Below, piece by piece: positions 45,510-58,000 of a stretch of 64,000 bases of DNA. Below the pieces are notes generated by a model. That model saw only the letters and a list, made by a program, of their open reading frames with translations, was not told the origin of the DNA and searched no databases. A program made the position numbers and the translations under genes. The DNA lies in the NCBI RefSeq assembly GCF_963576545.1, contig NC_083655.1, positions 19,638,204 to 19,702,203 on the forward strand, in the 5' to 3' direction. Position 1 is the stretch's first letter. Each line of letters begins with the position of its first letter. The stretch comes from Limanda limanda (Eukaryota; Chordata; Actinopteri; Pleuronectiformes; Pleuronectidae).

Positions 45510-46740
45510 TTGAGTAGTGAAGTGTCAGATCTGACTCCTGCAACTCTGGAGAGTGAGAGAAACCTGCAGAATATAAGTTAGTTTAACATTAATCTGTCAA
45601 ATTAAAAACAGACTCAGTGTCTGAAGAGCATGTGGTCTCTAGAAACACTTGTTGATTGAAGTGCATCATATCTGCATCAAACCCAGATTAGATTTTGCAG
45701 ACTGTATGCACCTCTGTCCGGTGCACTCAACTGATTGCAGCCCATCTAGGTTTTCCCAAGCTACAAGCAAATTAGCCTAAGTTTGCCCAAAGGATAATGA
45801 ATCTAAAGCATGTGAAGCAAAGATCCCACTATCAAGTTGTCTTTGTTTATCCAAAGGCTGATATATCGTATTCCTCTCTGCAATAGAGTTCCACTGTTGT
45901 CCAAAAGCTATTAAAAACACATCAGTGTGCCACACTGCTGCATTCAATTTAATATTTCTTCATTACCGTGAAGACAATCAATGTAATTTATTAATTTATT
46001 TTCAATTAAACTAATTTGTGAGATGTTTGTTTATGTCTTGAGTACGAACCAATGAATGGTCAAAGTCTGAATTGGTTGAGGTGGATCTGTTGGACTTAAT
46101 CGTATTCTATTGCATTGCTTGTATTTGTAACTACTTCTTCATAAAACCCACATTTTAAATCATTTTAATCCTGCACTTCATTGTGAATAGTTTTCATAGC
46201 TCCTTGCACAATCTCTACTCATTACTGCTCCCACTGGCTATAAATTAACATTTTCTAATGTGATTTTCTGTCAGTGACTCACTACTACGGTGAATGGTAC
46301 ATCTCTCCTCATGCAAATGAAAAATGCATAATTTCCGACAAGGAACACAGTAATTGTTAGCGTGTTGTTCTTTAATTTCTGCTTTCCTACCTGCTTTTTA
46401 AATAAATTAAACACAGTATACCTCTTGTATCTTTATTTGTTTTTGCTATGTGATTTAGTTTCCTGACCACCGATTAAAAGTGCTTTTTTGGGGTGCAGGT
46501 CACAACATCAAGGATGTAACACTGCCAGCTTTAAAAGTAAGGAGAAGCTGCTGGTTCTAGCTGAGGTGCTTTAGCTACATTACTGATGGGCATGTATGTT
46601 CCCTAAGTGTGAGATAGCTGCTGTGAAGGCACAATGCACACAGGACTGAAGCCAGGGAGACTTGCAGGCCTGAGGAACCTCATAGGTAAAACGGAAAAAA
46701 TTCTGCAAACGCAGCAAATGCCTAAAATGACAGCAACATC
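45510..46740. other. Non-coding DNA, nothing recognised
   Basis: AT-rich, no frame or repeat that I can name. Confidence 0.5.
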
Positions 46741-46743
46741 TAA

Positions 46744-47292
46744 AGGCCGGCGCATGCTTCTGCGTTTTCACGGGCCCGGAGACGCAGGAGCCCTTCCGGG
46801 CCCCTCACGGCCCTTCTCACGTCCTTACGTGCGTCGGCCAATTTTTCTAACTAGACGGCAAAGCCCCGCAAGCGTCACCCGCCCGCAAGGGCTGTGATTG
46901 GTCTGCTAACTACATCATTTCCAGAGTCGCATTTCCGGTTCATGCCCGGAAACCACGGAAGATTTAGAAGAACGAATATGGACCAAATAGAAGAGCACTT
47001 GGCAGAAGAGATCCGACACTATGTCCACTAGTATAACCCGTCACTAACCGGCGGATTTTTCCGCCAGAAAAAGGCTCTGAGGAGCCGCCGTGGCGATGTA
47101 AATAAATCGCTCTTCTTTGTGCAACACAGGAAGAAGAGCCGACTTCGACAAAAAACATTACTGTGCCTAGTGTTCTGGTGGAGAATTGCATGGCAACACG
47201 CGCAACGGTTGGAAAACCATGAATGAGAACGAGTCCTGCGTTACAGCTGCGTGCCTGCGGGCCCCTGACAACGCAGAAGCATGCTCCGGCCT
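46744..47292 (+). mobile_element. Non-autonomous PIF/Harbinger-type element (549 bp)
   Basis: Terminal inverted repeats of about 23 bp with one mismatch (left AGGCCGGCGCATGCTTCTGC, right the reverse of AGGCCGGAGCATGCTTCTGC). The flanks are TAA on both sides (46,741-46,743 and 47,293-47,295), matching the 3-bp TWA duplication of Harbinger transposons. It is much more GC-rich than its surroundings. A short coding relic lies inside at 46,978-47,031. It lacks a transposase and would depend on an autonomous relative. Confidence 0.8.
46978..47031 (+). pseudogene. Relic of a transposon protein N-terminus (MADF/Myb-like type)
   Basis: An ATG at 46,978 opens MDQIEEHLAEEIRHYVH and hits TAG at 47,029. 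A YNPSLT continuation lies just beyond the stop. The pattern of an acidic helix followed by 'LYNPS' resembles the start of MADF-type DNA-binding domains that Harbinger elements carry next to their transposase. It is only 17 codons long, so the link is suggestive. Confidence 0.35.
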
Positions 47293-47295
47293 TAA

Positions 47296-48239
47296 GAGTT
47301 AAGAGGACGGACACCGACAGTGGTCTCTGTTTGTGAAACGCTTGTGTCCCACCCGTCCCTCCCAACCCTCCTCCTTCTAACTTCATCTACTAACTTCCTC
47401 TGTCGCCACCATCATAATGACTAGAAGTCAACTAACTAAGTAAAATGGAACTATTAATCACAATAGGCAGCATTTTTAACAGGCAAGTTGTAGTTCCACT
47501 TGTTTTTTCCCTGACCTTGGATTTAGCTGGGCTTATTCTCTGTGTTCTTTGTGTGTTTTAATAATTAAAATTCTAGTCGGTATGTAAAGATTTTCTAGTT
47601 AGTGAGTGAGATTGCTACCATGCTAAGTGATGCAGTGACCTCAAAGCAGCCAGCATTATTAGAGCTGGAAGACGCAGGTCAACTTTTGTTTTGTATTGAT
47701 GGATGTGGAGGCAGCGTCGGCCCTCAGGTGACACAGGTGAAAGGCTCCTTCTTATTACAGGGCTAATGGGAGAGAGAGCTGTGAAAATACATCAATCGTT
47801 ATCCACCATCCAGCCACCAAGGTTACTGCAGTCCCAGATTAACCAGCCTCTCTACCTTCTGTGGTTGATTCCTGGTAATTATTTAACTTTCACTCTTTTA
47901 TGTGGTTTTGTTTTTCTCTTTTGGTTTGTTATTTTTCTTCCCATTACTTTGTTTAATCTCCAAAGCTTTCAAATGCCCTAATCATCAGTGTCTTTAAAAA
48001 AATTAAAAAAATACTTAATTCCTAATATGACTTGTATCTCTTGGATATATAGTTGTACTTGCATATCATGAATAAATATTGTCGATGTGATTAAAAGATT
48101 GAGATGAATAAATTGGAAGGATATAATGAACTTTGATCTCCTGCATGACGATCCATCCACAAAGCCCATTGCATCACTGGCATCGGACATACATTTTGAA
48201 ATAAAGACTAATCCGATATGGATGCAATTTCTTGGTATA
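47296..48239. other. Non-coding DNA, nothing recognised
   Basis: No repeat or gene identified. Confidence 0.5.
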
Positions 48240-48400
48240 CTGGGTTTGATTTCCTGGGAAAATCCAACTGGGAGGAGACCCCAGACAAACTCAGGACATG
48301 TTGAAAGGATTACATACCCTGGGGTATCCCTCTAAGGTACGCAGCTAGAGAGTAGCAAGCCTGGTTTCCCTTCCTTATAAACTCCTTTAGACCTGGATAA
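48240..48400 (+). pseudogene. Decayed 3' end of an RTE-type LINE ORF
   Basis: Reads in frame as PTGRRPQTNSGHVERITYPG, then 'ggtttccctt' and 'gacctggataagta'. This parallels the end of teleost RTE LINE proteins, where a TGRRPRGRP...RWRDY segment is followed by a 3' end containing 'gacctggataagcgg'. Only the last 50 or so codons remain, with substitutions and a stop after VSL. Confidence 0.5.
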
Positions 48401-48644
48401 GTAGGGTAAAAGGGACAAATATATATATATATGGGTCCAGGTCTAAAAACAATATATATATATATATATTGTTTTTGTTGGTGTAATAGGAAGTTATAAG
48501 GAAATGAATTCTAAGGGTATATTAATCTTGAATCTGAAAAGTCTACTCTTGAATATGGGTTGAATGAAGTAGTAGTTACTTCATCATGTGCTCTCCCTTC
48601 TTTTTGTACAATTTCGGTATTCATTTCCTAAAGCTGTCCTTTAC

Positions 48645-49205
48645 TAGCCTGACGTTGTCATACTCATGATTCTATTCAGAATATGAGTCTGAGACCGCTC
48701 CATTGGGCTGTGATTATGGGGCGTGTTTCAACTGCACCAGGAAAAAAAATGCCTCTTGGCTCAATTGGATAGACCTACAATCAATAAGAGCAACGTAGTA
48801 TGTGAGGTTTATTTAGCGACGCATACTTGTTGTCACCAGAACTCAACTGCACCCACGCTGGAAGAAGTAGAAGAAGAAGATGAAGAGCGATTTTTGCCGG
48901 TGTTGTAAAAAGAATTTAAGGATACACGGAGAACTTACAGACTCAATGGCAGCATCTACACATCTCTCCAGCGGCAGGCATGTTTGTGGAAAACAAAGTC
49001 AACCCAAGCGCTCTTTGATGACGTAGTTGATTATGTAACTGTTGATCATCTGTCCATCATCGTATAAAGCCCACCCTGACAATTTGATTGGTCCGAACAG
49101 CTTCTGTTCGGGGAGATAATTTCTCGCCAACGGAGCGACTCCAGACCGAACTTCCCGACCAAAAAATGTTGTGGGCGGGGCTAAGTTCGTCTGGCACCCT
49201 GGCTA
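48645..49205. mobile_element. Non-autonomous hAT-type element (about 561 bp)
   Basis: Flanked by an exact 9-bp direct repeat GTCCTTTAC (48,636-48,644 and 49,206-49,214), in line with the 8-bp duplication hAT transposases make. The ends are short inverted repeats (TAGCC.../...GGCTA). The interior holds 'gagtctgagaccgctccatt' and 'gtgggcggggctaagttcg', familiar from a common teleost element. No transposase frame. Confidence 0.75.
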
Positions 49206-49214
49206 GTCCTTTAC

Positions 49215-52200
49215 CTCTATTGAGCCTCGATTGATTCTTTGACACTACCGGTATAATGAGAAGTGTCTGTGGGATAATATCAATGCCAAGGATCTCAGAG
49301 GTGGCCAAGGAAACATCAGTGCTCAAGTCTTTTAACTCTGAGCAAAGGAACAGGCTTCTGTCTGTCAACATTATTCCCTCCAAACCCTGACAGTCAGAGA
49401 TTGGCTTATTCAAAGTAATATATTCTGGATACATTTTTAAACTCAATTAAGCTTCCTATTCAGTCAACATATGTGTACGTTAAATCTCTGCGAGTCAACT
49501 TACACAATCTTTGAGATATTTGTTCCCCTACTCCTCATTTACACCCTGTCATGTGTGTAGAGGAGTTGGTGACATTAAGTGATATGTCTGGCCAAACAGT
49601 TTTTTTCTGTAATTCACGGTAAGCCTGATTTTGTAGATAATCTTCAGATTTACCAGAGAATCAGAAGTATTTCTCTATACATTCACAGCTAAGATCTAAA
49701 TAAAAAAAATAGTTTTCAACAGTTTTCATATTATTGGAAATATAGGTGGCAGATGAGTGGCAGATGAGTACCAGATGGTGGCAAAAAGACTACCCATCAT
49801 GATTTTCTGTATATCTTTGTAACTGAAGGGGAATGTATTCGTAAAATATTAGACATATTGTTTGTTTAATGTTGTCATTTTTCTCCTTGTGAATTGTCAC
49901 AAGTGGTTTTATCCAACATCCTCATCTTTGGTAGGACGATGAGATGCTTGCTAAGACTGTACCAACCATGTATCAAACGCATTATACGCACAAAAAAATG
50001 TAGTCCAGAGAAAATTGTGAATATTTCTTGCATTGTCCTTCAATGTTTTTCAGTATCTTGTGCCATATCAGTAACCTGATCTGCTATTTTGGTAACAAAC
50101 TGACACATAACGCATAACTTTACTATCTTTGGCTCCTTCATATTTTTTTCACAAAGGTTTCAGCTTCTTAGCTGTTGTCACTCTCACCGCTGCCGCTTGT
50201 TATAGTCGGAGCTGCCCTCATGCTCTTCTCAGCTTGTTATTTGTGTCTCTCGCTGACATCGTCCCTCTGTCCTCAAGTCAGTGACCCTGGGACTCATTAG
50301 AGGCAAGTGATACTGATGCATGTCGTCAGTCATTGTCGTCACTGCACGAAAGAGCACCATAACGCAAAAGGATATCTCATTTGGCAAATGTGAACCATAA
50401 ATAAACTGAGAAGAACTTTGTCTTTTGCCAGCAGTGCTTGATATATTCTGTATCAGAGCCATTCTAATCAGTTAGTGGGTGACAATGTCAGCCTCACAGC
50501 ATGTTGCCTGGTTGAACCTTGGAAGGTGCAGAAGTATCAGCTGGCACCCTGGTTGTGTGTGTTAATTAGCAGCCACAGAGGTTTATGGTCAGCCTGAAAA
50601 AATAAAACCAGGGGTATCTCCTGTGCAAATGGCCAGAACAAGGTTTACAGCCCCACATGTCATTCTCTCTCAGTGAGACTAAATCAACTTCTAAAGACTG
50701 CAAAAAAAGAAAGCAGCAAACTACCATCACGTGAAGACCTGAACTGATTTGCACCTTCCACTCAAATCATAGCACACATCGCCCATCAGCTGACCAGAAG
50801 AAAATTAGCTCTAAAGGTTATCAAGGGCAGCGTGAACAGCATGAAGTCATTTGGACATTCATGACATTCATTGCAGGGTGAATTTTGAAAATGCAAACTC
50901 ATTGAATAGATGGCACTGTGTAAAATCGGTGATGGCAGAGGATGTATTTCTCTGACCTAAATTGGACTGTAATGAGCTCAGCACTGCTGGAGGCCACATA
51001 AAGAAATGATGTGCTGTCTTTGATTTTCTTTGATTTGTGATGGCATTAGTGGAAGTCACTCTATTCAGTTCAGTTCAGCCAATACTATCTGTATTAAACC
51101 AAATCACACCATACATCTTAATAGCATCGCCGTTAAAAAAGGATGGAAGAGATACAAAATGTCAATAAAAGCTAAATTGTATGAGGGACATGCTGACTGT
51201 AGCCATGCATGTGATGACACTGAATAGTGTTTTCAAAATCATGGCGCCAACATGGATGTTTTCAGGAGATGTTGGTGCTGGGGAAGCAATGTGTTCCAGC
51301 TGTTTTAGATGAAATGTTCCTGATATTTAATCAGTGATCATCAGGAGGATCTTGACTGGAAACAGGGGGCCTCACCAGTGGCCTGCATGCAGCTGGTGGG
51401 GCTCACCATCCAAATGTAGAAATGGACAAAGACTGTTCAGACAAAGACTGTTTAATCACCAATGGGAGGGGCAAAGGGCTCCCTGTCTAAAATGACATTT
51501 TTTTGGAGGTGCTGAGATGACTCCGGACAATAGGGGGCCTTACCACCTTGTCAACTGTGAGGAAAAACTCTTTCTGGCTGTGGTTTGAGTAAACCAGGAC
51601 CTTGGGCTTTCCTCCCAGCTGGAATCCATTTGTTTGCATCCAGTGCAGAAGCAAAATCTAAACAGGAGATGGTTGTAATGGTGACTGCAGGTACAAGAGG
51701 GTCAAGGATCTATTCCACACATGTTCTGGGTCAGGCAGAGACACCAAAGTCAGGGCACGACTTAGACAGCCTTAGAGGAGGTTGTTGTATTGGCACATGA
51801 TAGTTTAGTCCAAATTAGGATACCTGGGCATCTACAAATAATGTTGCACTAAAAAACTTTTTTTTCATAAATAAAGATCCAACTAAAAAACACCAGGGTT
51901 GTTACTACAGTATCTCTTTTATAAAAGCTCATCTGTATTTAACAACAACAACTGTAGCCCTTTATTAGTGTTCATGTTGATTGTGATCAGCTTTTGCAGC
52001 GTGTTTGAAAGGATGTTGGCATTGGTCACAACCCAGTTCACAATTTGCGGAGTTACAGTTGACCACTGTGCAGTGAAACGTCAGATGTGTGCGAGCTCAG
52101 CAAATGTAAAACATGTCAAGATCGGAACGTCTGTAGGTTGTCTCCACACAAAGAAAGCCCCCGGATTATACAAGGGATCAACCCCTTCCTATAATTTACA

Positions 52201-53019
52201 GTCATTTTGTGCCTATATCAGTCCATAACTGCTTCTATGGGTCAATACTCATTTCACTCTGGAGATGAACACATGCCAGATCTTTCCCAAAGCATTCTAC
52301 CATTGCAGTCATATGCACATTTGTAAATATATTACACAAAATACTACAGCACAGTAAACAAAATATGACAAGATACCATCAAAGGAATCCTGTGGTGCCC
52401 AGCTACTCAGCTGTCAAACATAATCCACCTATTTTATGAATGGGCTTATAGTAGTGCTTACCAACTGCATGAAAATGTATTTATAGGAAGAACTAGAACA
52501 AAAAAAACACTTCCCTGGTTGCACTGTGTATGGTCAGGTATTTGATATCAAGGGCCATGATTAAAGGGACAAGAGTAGAAAATATGATCAAGACATTGCC
52601 GCTTTGCCTGGGCATTCTCCAAAAATATCTGAGGATTAGAGGCCTGTTGTTTTTCATGGGCCCATGGGCATGTGCCAGGGAGGCCGGCATTCAATTATCC
52701 ATTCACTCTGCCACTTTGAGAGATACAGCTCCATTTACAGCTCCGCTTTCCACATCCTCTCTAGCACACATCTGTCGTTCAGCCCTTAGTATATTTTAAA
52801 CTTTTCATGTTCCTGCTTCTTGAGGGATCACAACTGCCTTCGTCTGCTGTTTGTTGACCACCGTGGTATCCAATTGTTTAGCCATCTTCAGTTTATTGGT
52901 CTTAATTTTAGCTTGGTCATTCTCAACAACCTTTGGGGTTAGGTGTCTTCCATTTTGACAGTGAAACTTCCAGCCCATACTCAACACTACTCCGTGCATC
53001 TAACACCCTAGTTGTATAT
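49215..53019. other. Non-coding DNA, nothing firm recognised
   Basis: A weak family B trace in reverse orientation lies at 51,058-51,135 ('aaaccaaatcacacc'). Otherwise AT-rich single-copy-looking sequence with chance frames. Confidence 0.45.
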
Positions 53020-53062
53020 TTATATATATATATATACTGTATATATATATATATATATATAA
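53020..53062. repeat. Interrupted (TA)n microsatellite
   Basis: Two TA runs around 'ctgta'. Confidence 0.9.
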
Positions 53063-53319
53063 GCTGGACTGTCTCAGAGGCATCTTTGCACAGCCTGCAC
53101 CTGCGGTCCTGACAAGGACCTGGCCTGCCTAACACCTGGCACGGACCTTGTCATCTCCTATTTATATTTAAAGGCATTTGGTGTAAAAACACTCCTCCTC
53201 CTTGAATCTCCCATGTGAAATGAGGAACCTAAATGATAAATATGTTCCGCTTGGGTAGACCAGAGGTTTATTCGTTAGCGGTCATTTCATTCTGTCATAG
53301 AGAAATTTGACAAATAATT

Positions 53320-53436
53320 AGGGCTGTCAAAGTTAAAGCGTTAATCTATGAGATTATTGTGCCCGAGATTAATGCGATAAAATATTTTAACGCAGTTAAT
53401 GCAACTTTGTTTACTTCCGGTGTGCGGAAGAAAATT
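53320..53436. mobile_element. hAT-like element, left part (split by the LINE)
   Basis: Starts 'agggctgtcaaagttaaagc' and 'gttaatc...gattaatgcga', the left terminal region of a common teleost hAT-like repeat. It is cut at 53,436 by the LINE insertion; its continuation resumes at 59,133. Confidence 0.55.
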
Positions 53437-53583
53437 AGGCTTCCGGTTGGTGAGTAAGATGGAGTAGTTTCTCCAGGCTCCTGCCACACAGTCTCCGTTC
53501 TGACCATAAGTCGATTTAAATGACCCCAACCAGGTCACAACTTGACACTAAACGGCAGCCAAACAAGTTTTTTGCCAAACAAC

Positions 53584-54402
53584 ATGTCGTCCAGACCAAG
53601 CAAGGCGTCGAAGAAGTCTGAACAAGCCGTGCCACCGGACAATGCTATCGACAATGCTACGTTAGCAAACATGCTAGCGGAGCTAAGAGCGGATCTGCTA
53701 ACCAAACCGGACTCACTCAGTGCACGATTTGAATCCAAGCTGACGGCCATCAACGCAAAGTTAGATGGGATACAATCCACGGTAACCAACCACGAGCATC
53801 GAATCACTGACTTGGAATCTGGGCTGAACGTGTTGCAGTTCTTGGAAGAAAAGGTAACCTCCATGGCTGAAAATAACGCAAAGATGAAAGCTAAGCTAAC
53901 CGACCTAGAGGGGAGAAGCAGGCGGTGCAACTTACGCCTCATTGGTGTGCCTGAAGCAGTCGAGGGTTCATGGCCGACCACTTTTTTCTCTGACTTTCTG
54001 GTGGATTTGCTTGGGATGGATGTGCTTCCATCTCCCCCAGAGCTCGACAGAGCCCATCGTGCACTCAGACCCAAACCAGCGGAGGGGGAAAAGCCTAGAG
54101 CCGTGATCATCTGTTTCCATAAGTTCCAGACCAAGGATGCTGTCGTTCGCGCTGCCCGTAAGAAAAGAGGCGAACTTAAATATGACGGCAAACCAGTCTA
54201 CATCTATGAGGATTACTGCCCTGAAGTGCTGGACCAGCGGTCGGAGTATAAAGACGTCATGCGCCAGCTCTACGTTCTCAATCTCAAGCCTTCACTGTTG
54301 TATCCAGCGTGGCTGTTCTTCAAGGCTGAGGACGGGAGCAGACGGCGTCTCACGTCAGTGAAGGAGGCACAGCAACTTGTGGCTACGCACCAGAGGCAGT
54401 AG
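53584..54402 (+). CDS. LINE ORF1 protein (L1-type RNA-binding chaperone), intact, 272 aa
   Basis: The first ATG is at 53,584; an in-frame non-ATG extension to 53,542 is not needed. Residues 50-115 form a heptad-like coiled coil (LTAINAKLDGIQSTV, LEEKVTSMAENN, MKAKLTDLE) expected to trimerise. Residues 111-185 match the L1 ORF1 RRM region (RSRRCNLRLIGVPE, then ELDRAHRAL at 153-161 and PRAVIICFHKF at 171-181). Residues 186-272 are the C-terminal domain (YIYEDYCPEVLDQR, YPAWLFF). The protein would coat element RNA and act as a nucleic-acid chaperone during retrotransposition. Length is slightly below mammalian L1 ORF1p. The frame is undamaged although ORF2 is not, so it could in principle still be translated. 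Confidence 0.9.
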   Translation: MSSRPSKASKKSEQAVPPDNAIDNATLANMLAELRADLLTKPDSLSARFESKLTAINAKLDGIQSTVTNHEHRITDLESGLNVLQFLEEKVTSMAENNAKMKAKLTDLEGRSRRCNLRLIGVPEAVEGSWPTTFFSDFLVDLLGMDVLPSPPELDRAHRALRPKPAEGEKPRAVIICFHKFQTKDAVVRAARKKRGELKYDGKPVYIYEDYCPEVLDQRSEYKDVMRQLYVLNLKPSLLYPAWLFFKAEDGSRRRLTSVKEAQQLVATHQRQ

Positions 54403-55024
54403 AAGATTGATGCAAGTTAAAGACAGTTGAGTTGTCAAGAGCCTATCCTAATCACATGTCATCGAATGGAGCAGGTATGCAAGTGCGTTTTGTTAACAGA
54501 ACAAATATGGCTGTTCGTGTGTTGTTGTTAAAAGATGCCAAAGCTATTTGTAGTGTCATAGAAAATAAGTTGGGCTCACCGTTTTATTTTCACCCCCTCT
54601 GGGTGTAACTGTTACACTGTACTGCATAAGCCTATACTGTTATCACATCTGTTGAGCCTTTGTTTACAAATTGACTTAAGTTTTTTTTACCACTCAGACT
54701 ACTGTGTGGCAGGGTGGGAGATTGGAGGAAAGGAGAATTTTGCTAAGGGAACATGGCACTTTTGTGCAAGGGTTGTGGGTGGGGGGCGGGGAGGTGGGGG
54801 GAACTGTGAATGTGTGTGGGCTGGGGAGGGGGGCGGGGTTTTGCACTTGTCTCTCTTATTATGTCTTTCTCTCCCCTTTTTTTTTTTCTTTTTTTTTTCT
54901 TTTTTCTTCTCTTCCTTTTTACTCTTCATCTCTCCTTTTTTATTCGTCTCAGATATAACCAGATATTTCACTATGCTACACAAGATAATCCATCACTTAG
55001 GCCTGCATGGAAAATAAAAAAACT
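54403..55024 (+). other. LINE inter-ORF spacer with G-rich and polypyrimidine tracts
   Basis: No coding. Contains a G-rich block (54,777-54,838, several runs of three or more G, quadruplex-capable) directly followed by a T/C-only tract (54,869-54,940). A spacer this long is unusual for L1-type elements, whose ORFs are normally close together. Confidence 0.7.
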
Positions 55025-58000
55025 ATGAATAACATTCGTTTTATATCATGGGACGTCAAGGGGGCAAATCAGGCTACTAAAATAAATAAGATTATGTCTC
55101 ATCTTCAGGATTTGAGAGGTGAGGTAGTTTTCTTGCAGGAGACACACCTGCGCAGTGATGAGGACTTTCGATTAAAAGGGGTAGGTTTGGTCATGTTTAT
55201 CATTCAAGGTTTAGTGTGAGGGCCAGGGGGGCTGCCATTTTGATTCAAAGCAACATTCCATTTGAATCACAAAAAGTTGTAGCTGACCCAGCTGGCAGAT
55301 TTGTTATTGTGACGGGGAGGCTGTGCAACACTCAGGTCATCTTAGCTAGTGTCTATGCGCCAAACTGGGATGATAAACAATTCATATCAAATTTATTTAA
55401 TTCTATTCCCAACATTGAAACATACCACATCATTGTAGGGGGGGGTTTTAATTTCGTACAAGATGCTGTTTTAGACAGATCCTCCTCTAGACCATACTCT
55501 ATCAATAATTCTGCTAAGTTACTAACCTCCACTTCGAAGGAGCTGGGCTTGTCAGACCCATGGAGATCTAAGTTCCCCAATAAAAAATCCTTTTCTTTTT
55601 TTTCGCATGTCCACCACTCCTATTCTCGAATAGACTTTTTTCTCTTAGACAGACTAATTTCTAATGTACACTCATGCGAGTACCACAGCATTGTAATCTC
55701 AGATCATGCTCCCACATCACTAGACATACAGTTTCCCAATTACAGCCGCATCTTGAAGCCATGGCGATTTAATTCACATCTATTATCTAATGACCTCTTT
55801 GTAAACTTCCTTAGATCCAATATACAACTATTTTTTTAAATAAACGACACACCAGAAGTATCAAAAGGAACGTTGTGGGAGGCTTTCAAGGCATACTTGA
55901 GAGGCCACATAATTTCCTACACAGCGCACCTCAGAAAAATGACTAATTCCAGACAGGAGGAGCTGTCACAGAGACTCCTGGAGATTGATGAAAGCTACTC
56001 TAATAATCCAGATCCTCTACTTTATAAAAAGCGTTTAAAACTCCAAACTGAGTTTAACCTTTTATCTACGAATGAAGCAGAATTGCAATTGCTCAAGTCT
56101 AGACAGCGTTTTTTTTAATCAGGGGACAGGGCTGGAAAACTCCTTGCCCAGCAAGCCAGAGCCGCATCTGCCTCCAGGCTTATTCACAGTATTAGGTCAA
56201 CACCAGGTGTTATTCTTACTGACCCAAAATCCATAAATGAAACATTCACCAAATTCTATTCTGACTTATATGCCTCTAACCATCCCCAGACCAGTACAGC
56301 CAGTACACTAAACACCATTGAGTTTCCTAGAGTGGACGGGGGGCTGGTGGGTGATCTAGCCAGCCCAGTTACATCAGCTGAGATCATGAGTGCTATTGGC
56401 ATTTTGCAGAGTGGCAAGTCACCGGGCCCGGATGGATTTACGGTAGAATTTTATGAGAAATTCGCCCAACCTGTCTCCACAGTCTTATGTGATATGTATA
56501 ATGAGGCCCTGTCTCTTGGCCAGCTTCCTCCGACCCTGACCAGTGCCACAATTACTCTTCTCTTAAAAAAAGATAAAGATCCCTTACTCTGTAGTAGTTT
56601 TAGACCTATATCTCTCCTGAATGTGGATTACAAAATTCTTGCTAAGATTTTAGCCCTTCGTCTCCAGGGCGTGCTGCCACAGATCATCTCAACGGATCAA
56701 ACTGGCTTCATGCTGGGGAGGCACTCATTCCATAACACCAGAAGACTTTTTAACATATTGAACATGCCCAGCTCCAGCACCCCAGAGGTAGTGGTGTCGC
56801 TGGATGCTGAGAAGGCTTTTGACAGGGTGGAGTGGGACTTTCTATTTGAGGTGATGGAGAGGTTTGGTCTGGGTTCAGGTTTTATTTCATGGGTGAAACT
56901 GCTATACTCCACACCTGTAGCTTCTGTGCAAACAAACAATACAGTATCACCCCCCTTCCAGCTCCACCGCGGCACAAGGCAGGGGTGTCCACTATCCCCT
57001 TTATTATTTGCCATAGCCATTGAGCCCCTGGCCATCTGGCTGAGATCTGAGAATGGATTTGAGGGCGTTTCCCGCCAGGGTTCAGTACACAAACTGTCGC
57101 TTTTCGCAGATGACCTACTTCTCTATGTATCAAATCCATCCACATCTCTCCCGATAGTTTTGGACATCCTAAAGCAATTTGGCCAACTTCCTGGCTACAA
57201 ACTCAACTTCGGAAAGAGTGAGTTATTTGCAATTAATAACTTAGTTGGTGACTTACCAGAAAACATAGTCCCCTTTAAAAGAGTCGATAACTGCTTTAAA
57301 TACTTGGGTATACTTATAGCAGGGTCCCTGTCGGACACCTTCAATAAAAACTTTGTCCCATTGCTTGGCAGAGTTGAGGAGGACTTTCACAGATGGTCCA
57401 CCTTGCCTCTATCACTGGCCGGTAGGGTGAACCTCATTAAAATGACAGTTCTACCAAAATTCCTTTACCTTTTCCAGCATATTCCTGTTCTTATCTCAAA
57501 AAAGTTTTTTGCTAAACTGGATAAGGCGATATCAACATTTCTCTGGGCAGATAAACCTGTGCGTATACAGAAAAGGTTATTGCAGCACAGGGGGGCCTTG
57601 CTCTTCCCAATTTTTTATATTACTATTGGGCAGCTAATATTCACAAGCTCCTGTACTGGACTGGCAGATCTGCCACCGACCGGCCTGCCTGGGTCCACAT
57701 TGAAATGTCATCATCCCAGGTCTCACTGCGGTCATGGCTGTGTTACCCTCTTCCTGTGTCGGCCACTGAAGCCAGCGATAACCCAGTAGTTAAGCAGTCA
57801 TTTAAGATATGGTTACAATTCAGGAAACATTTTGGCTTGCAGGGTCCCTCTATTCATGCCCCAGTATCCCATAATCACAGTTTTAAAGTTATCACGTTTG
57901 AGTTGTGGTCGGCGAGAGGTGTGGCATCTGTCGGTGACCTCTACGACAATGGCACGTTCATGTCCTTCAGTGACCTATCGTCTAAATTTAATCTCCCCTC

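Noticed and set aside
53535..54191. Minus-strand 218-codon frame
   Set aside because: Antisense of LINE ORF1.
54652..55028. Frames through the G-rich and T-rich LINE spacer
   Set aside because: Low-complexity artefacts (Gly and Phe/Ser runs).
56697..57145. Minus-strand frames of 131 and 87 codons
   Set aside because: Antisense of the LINE reverse transcriptase.
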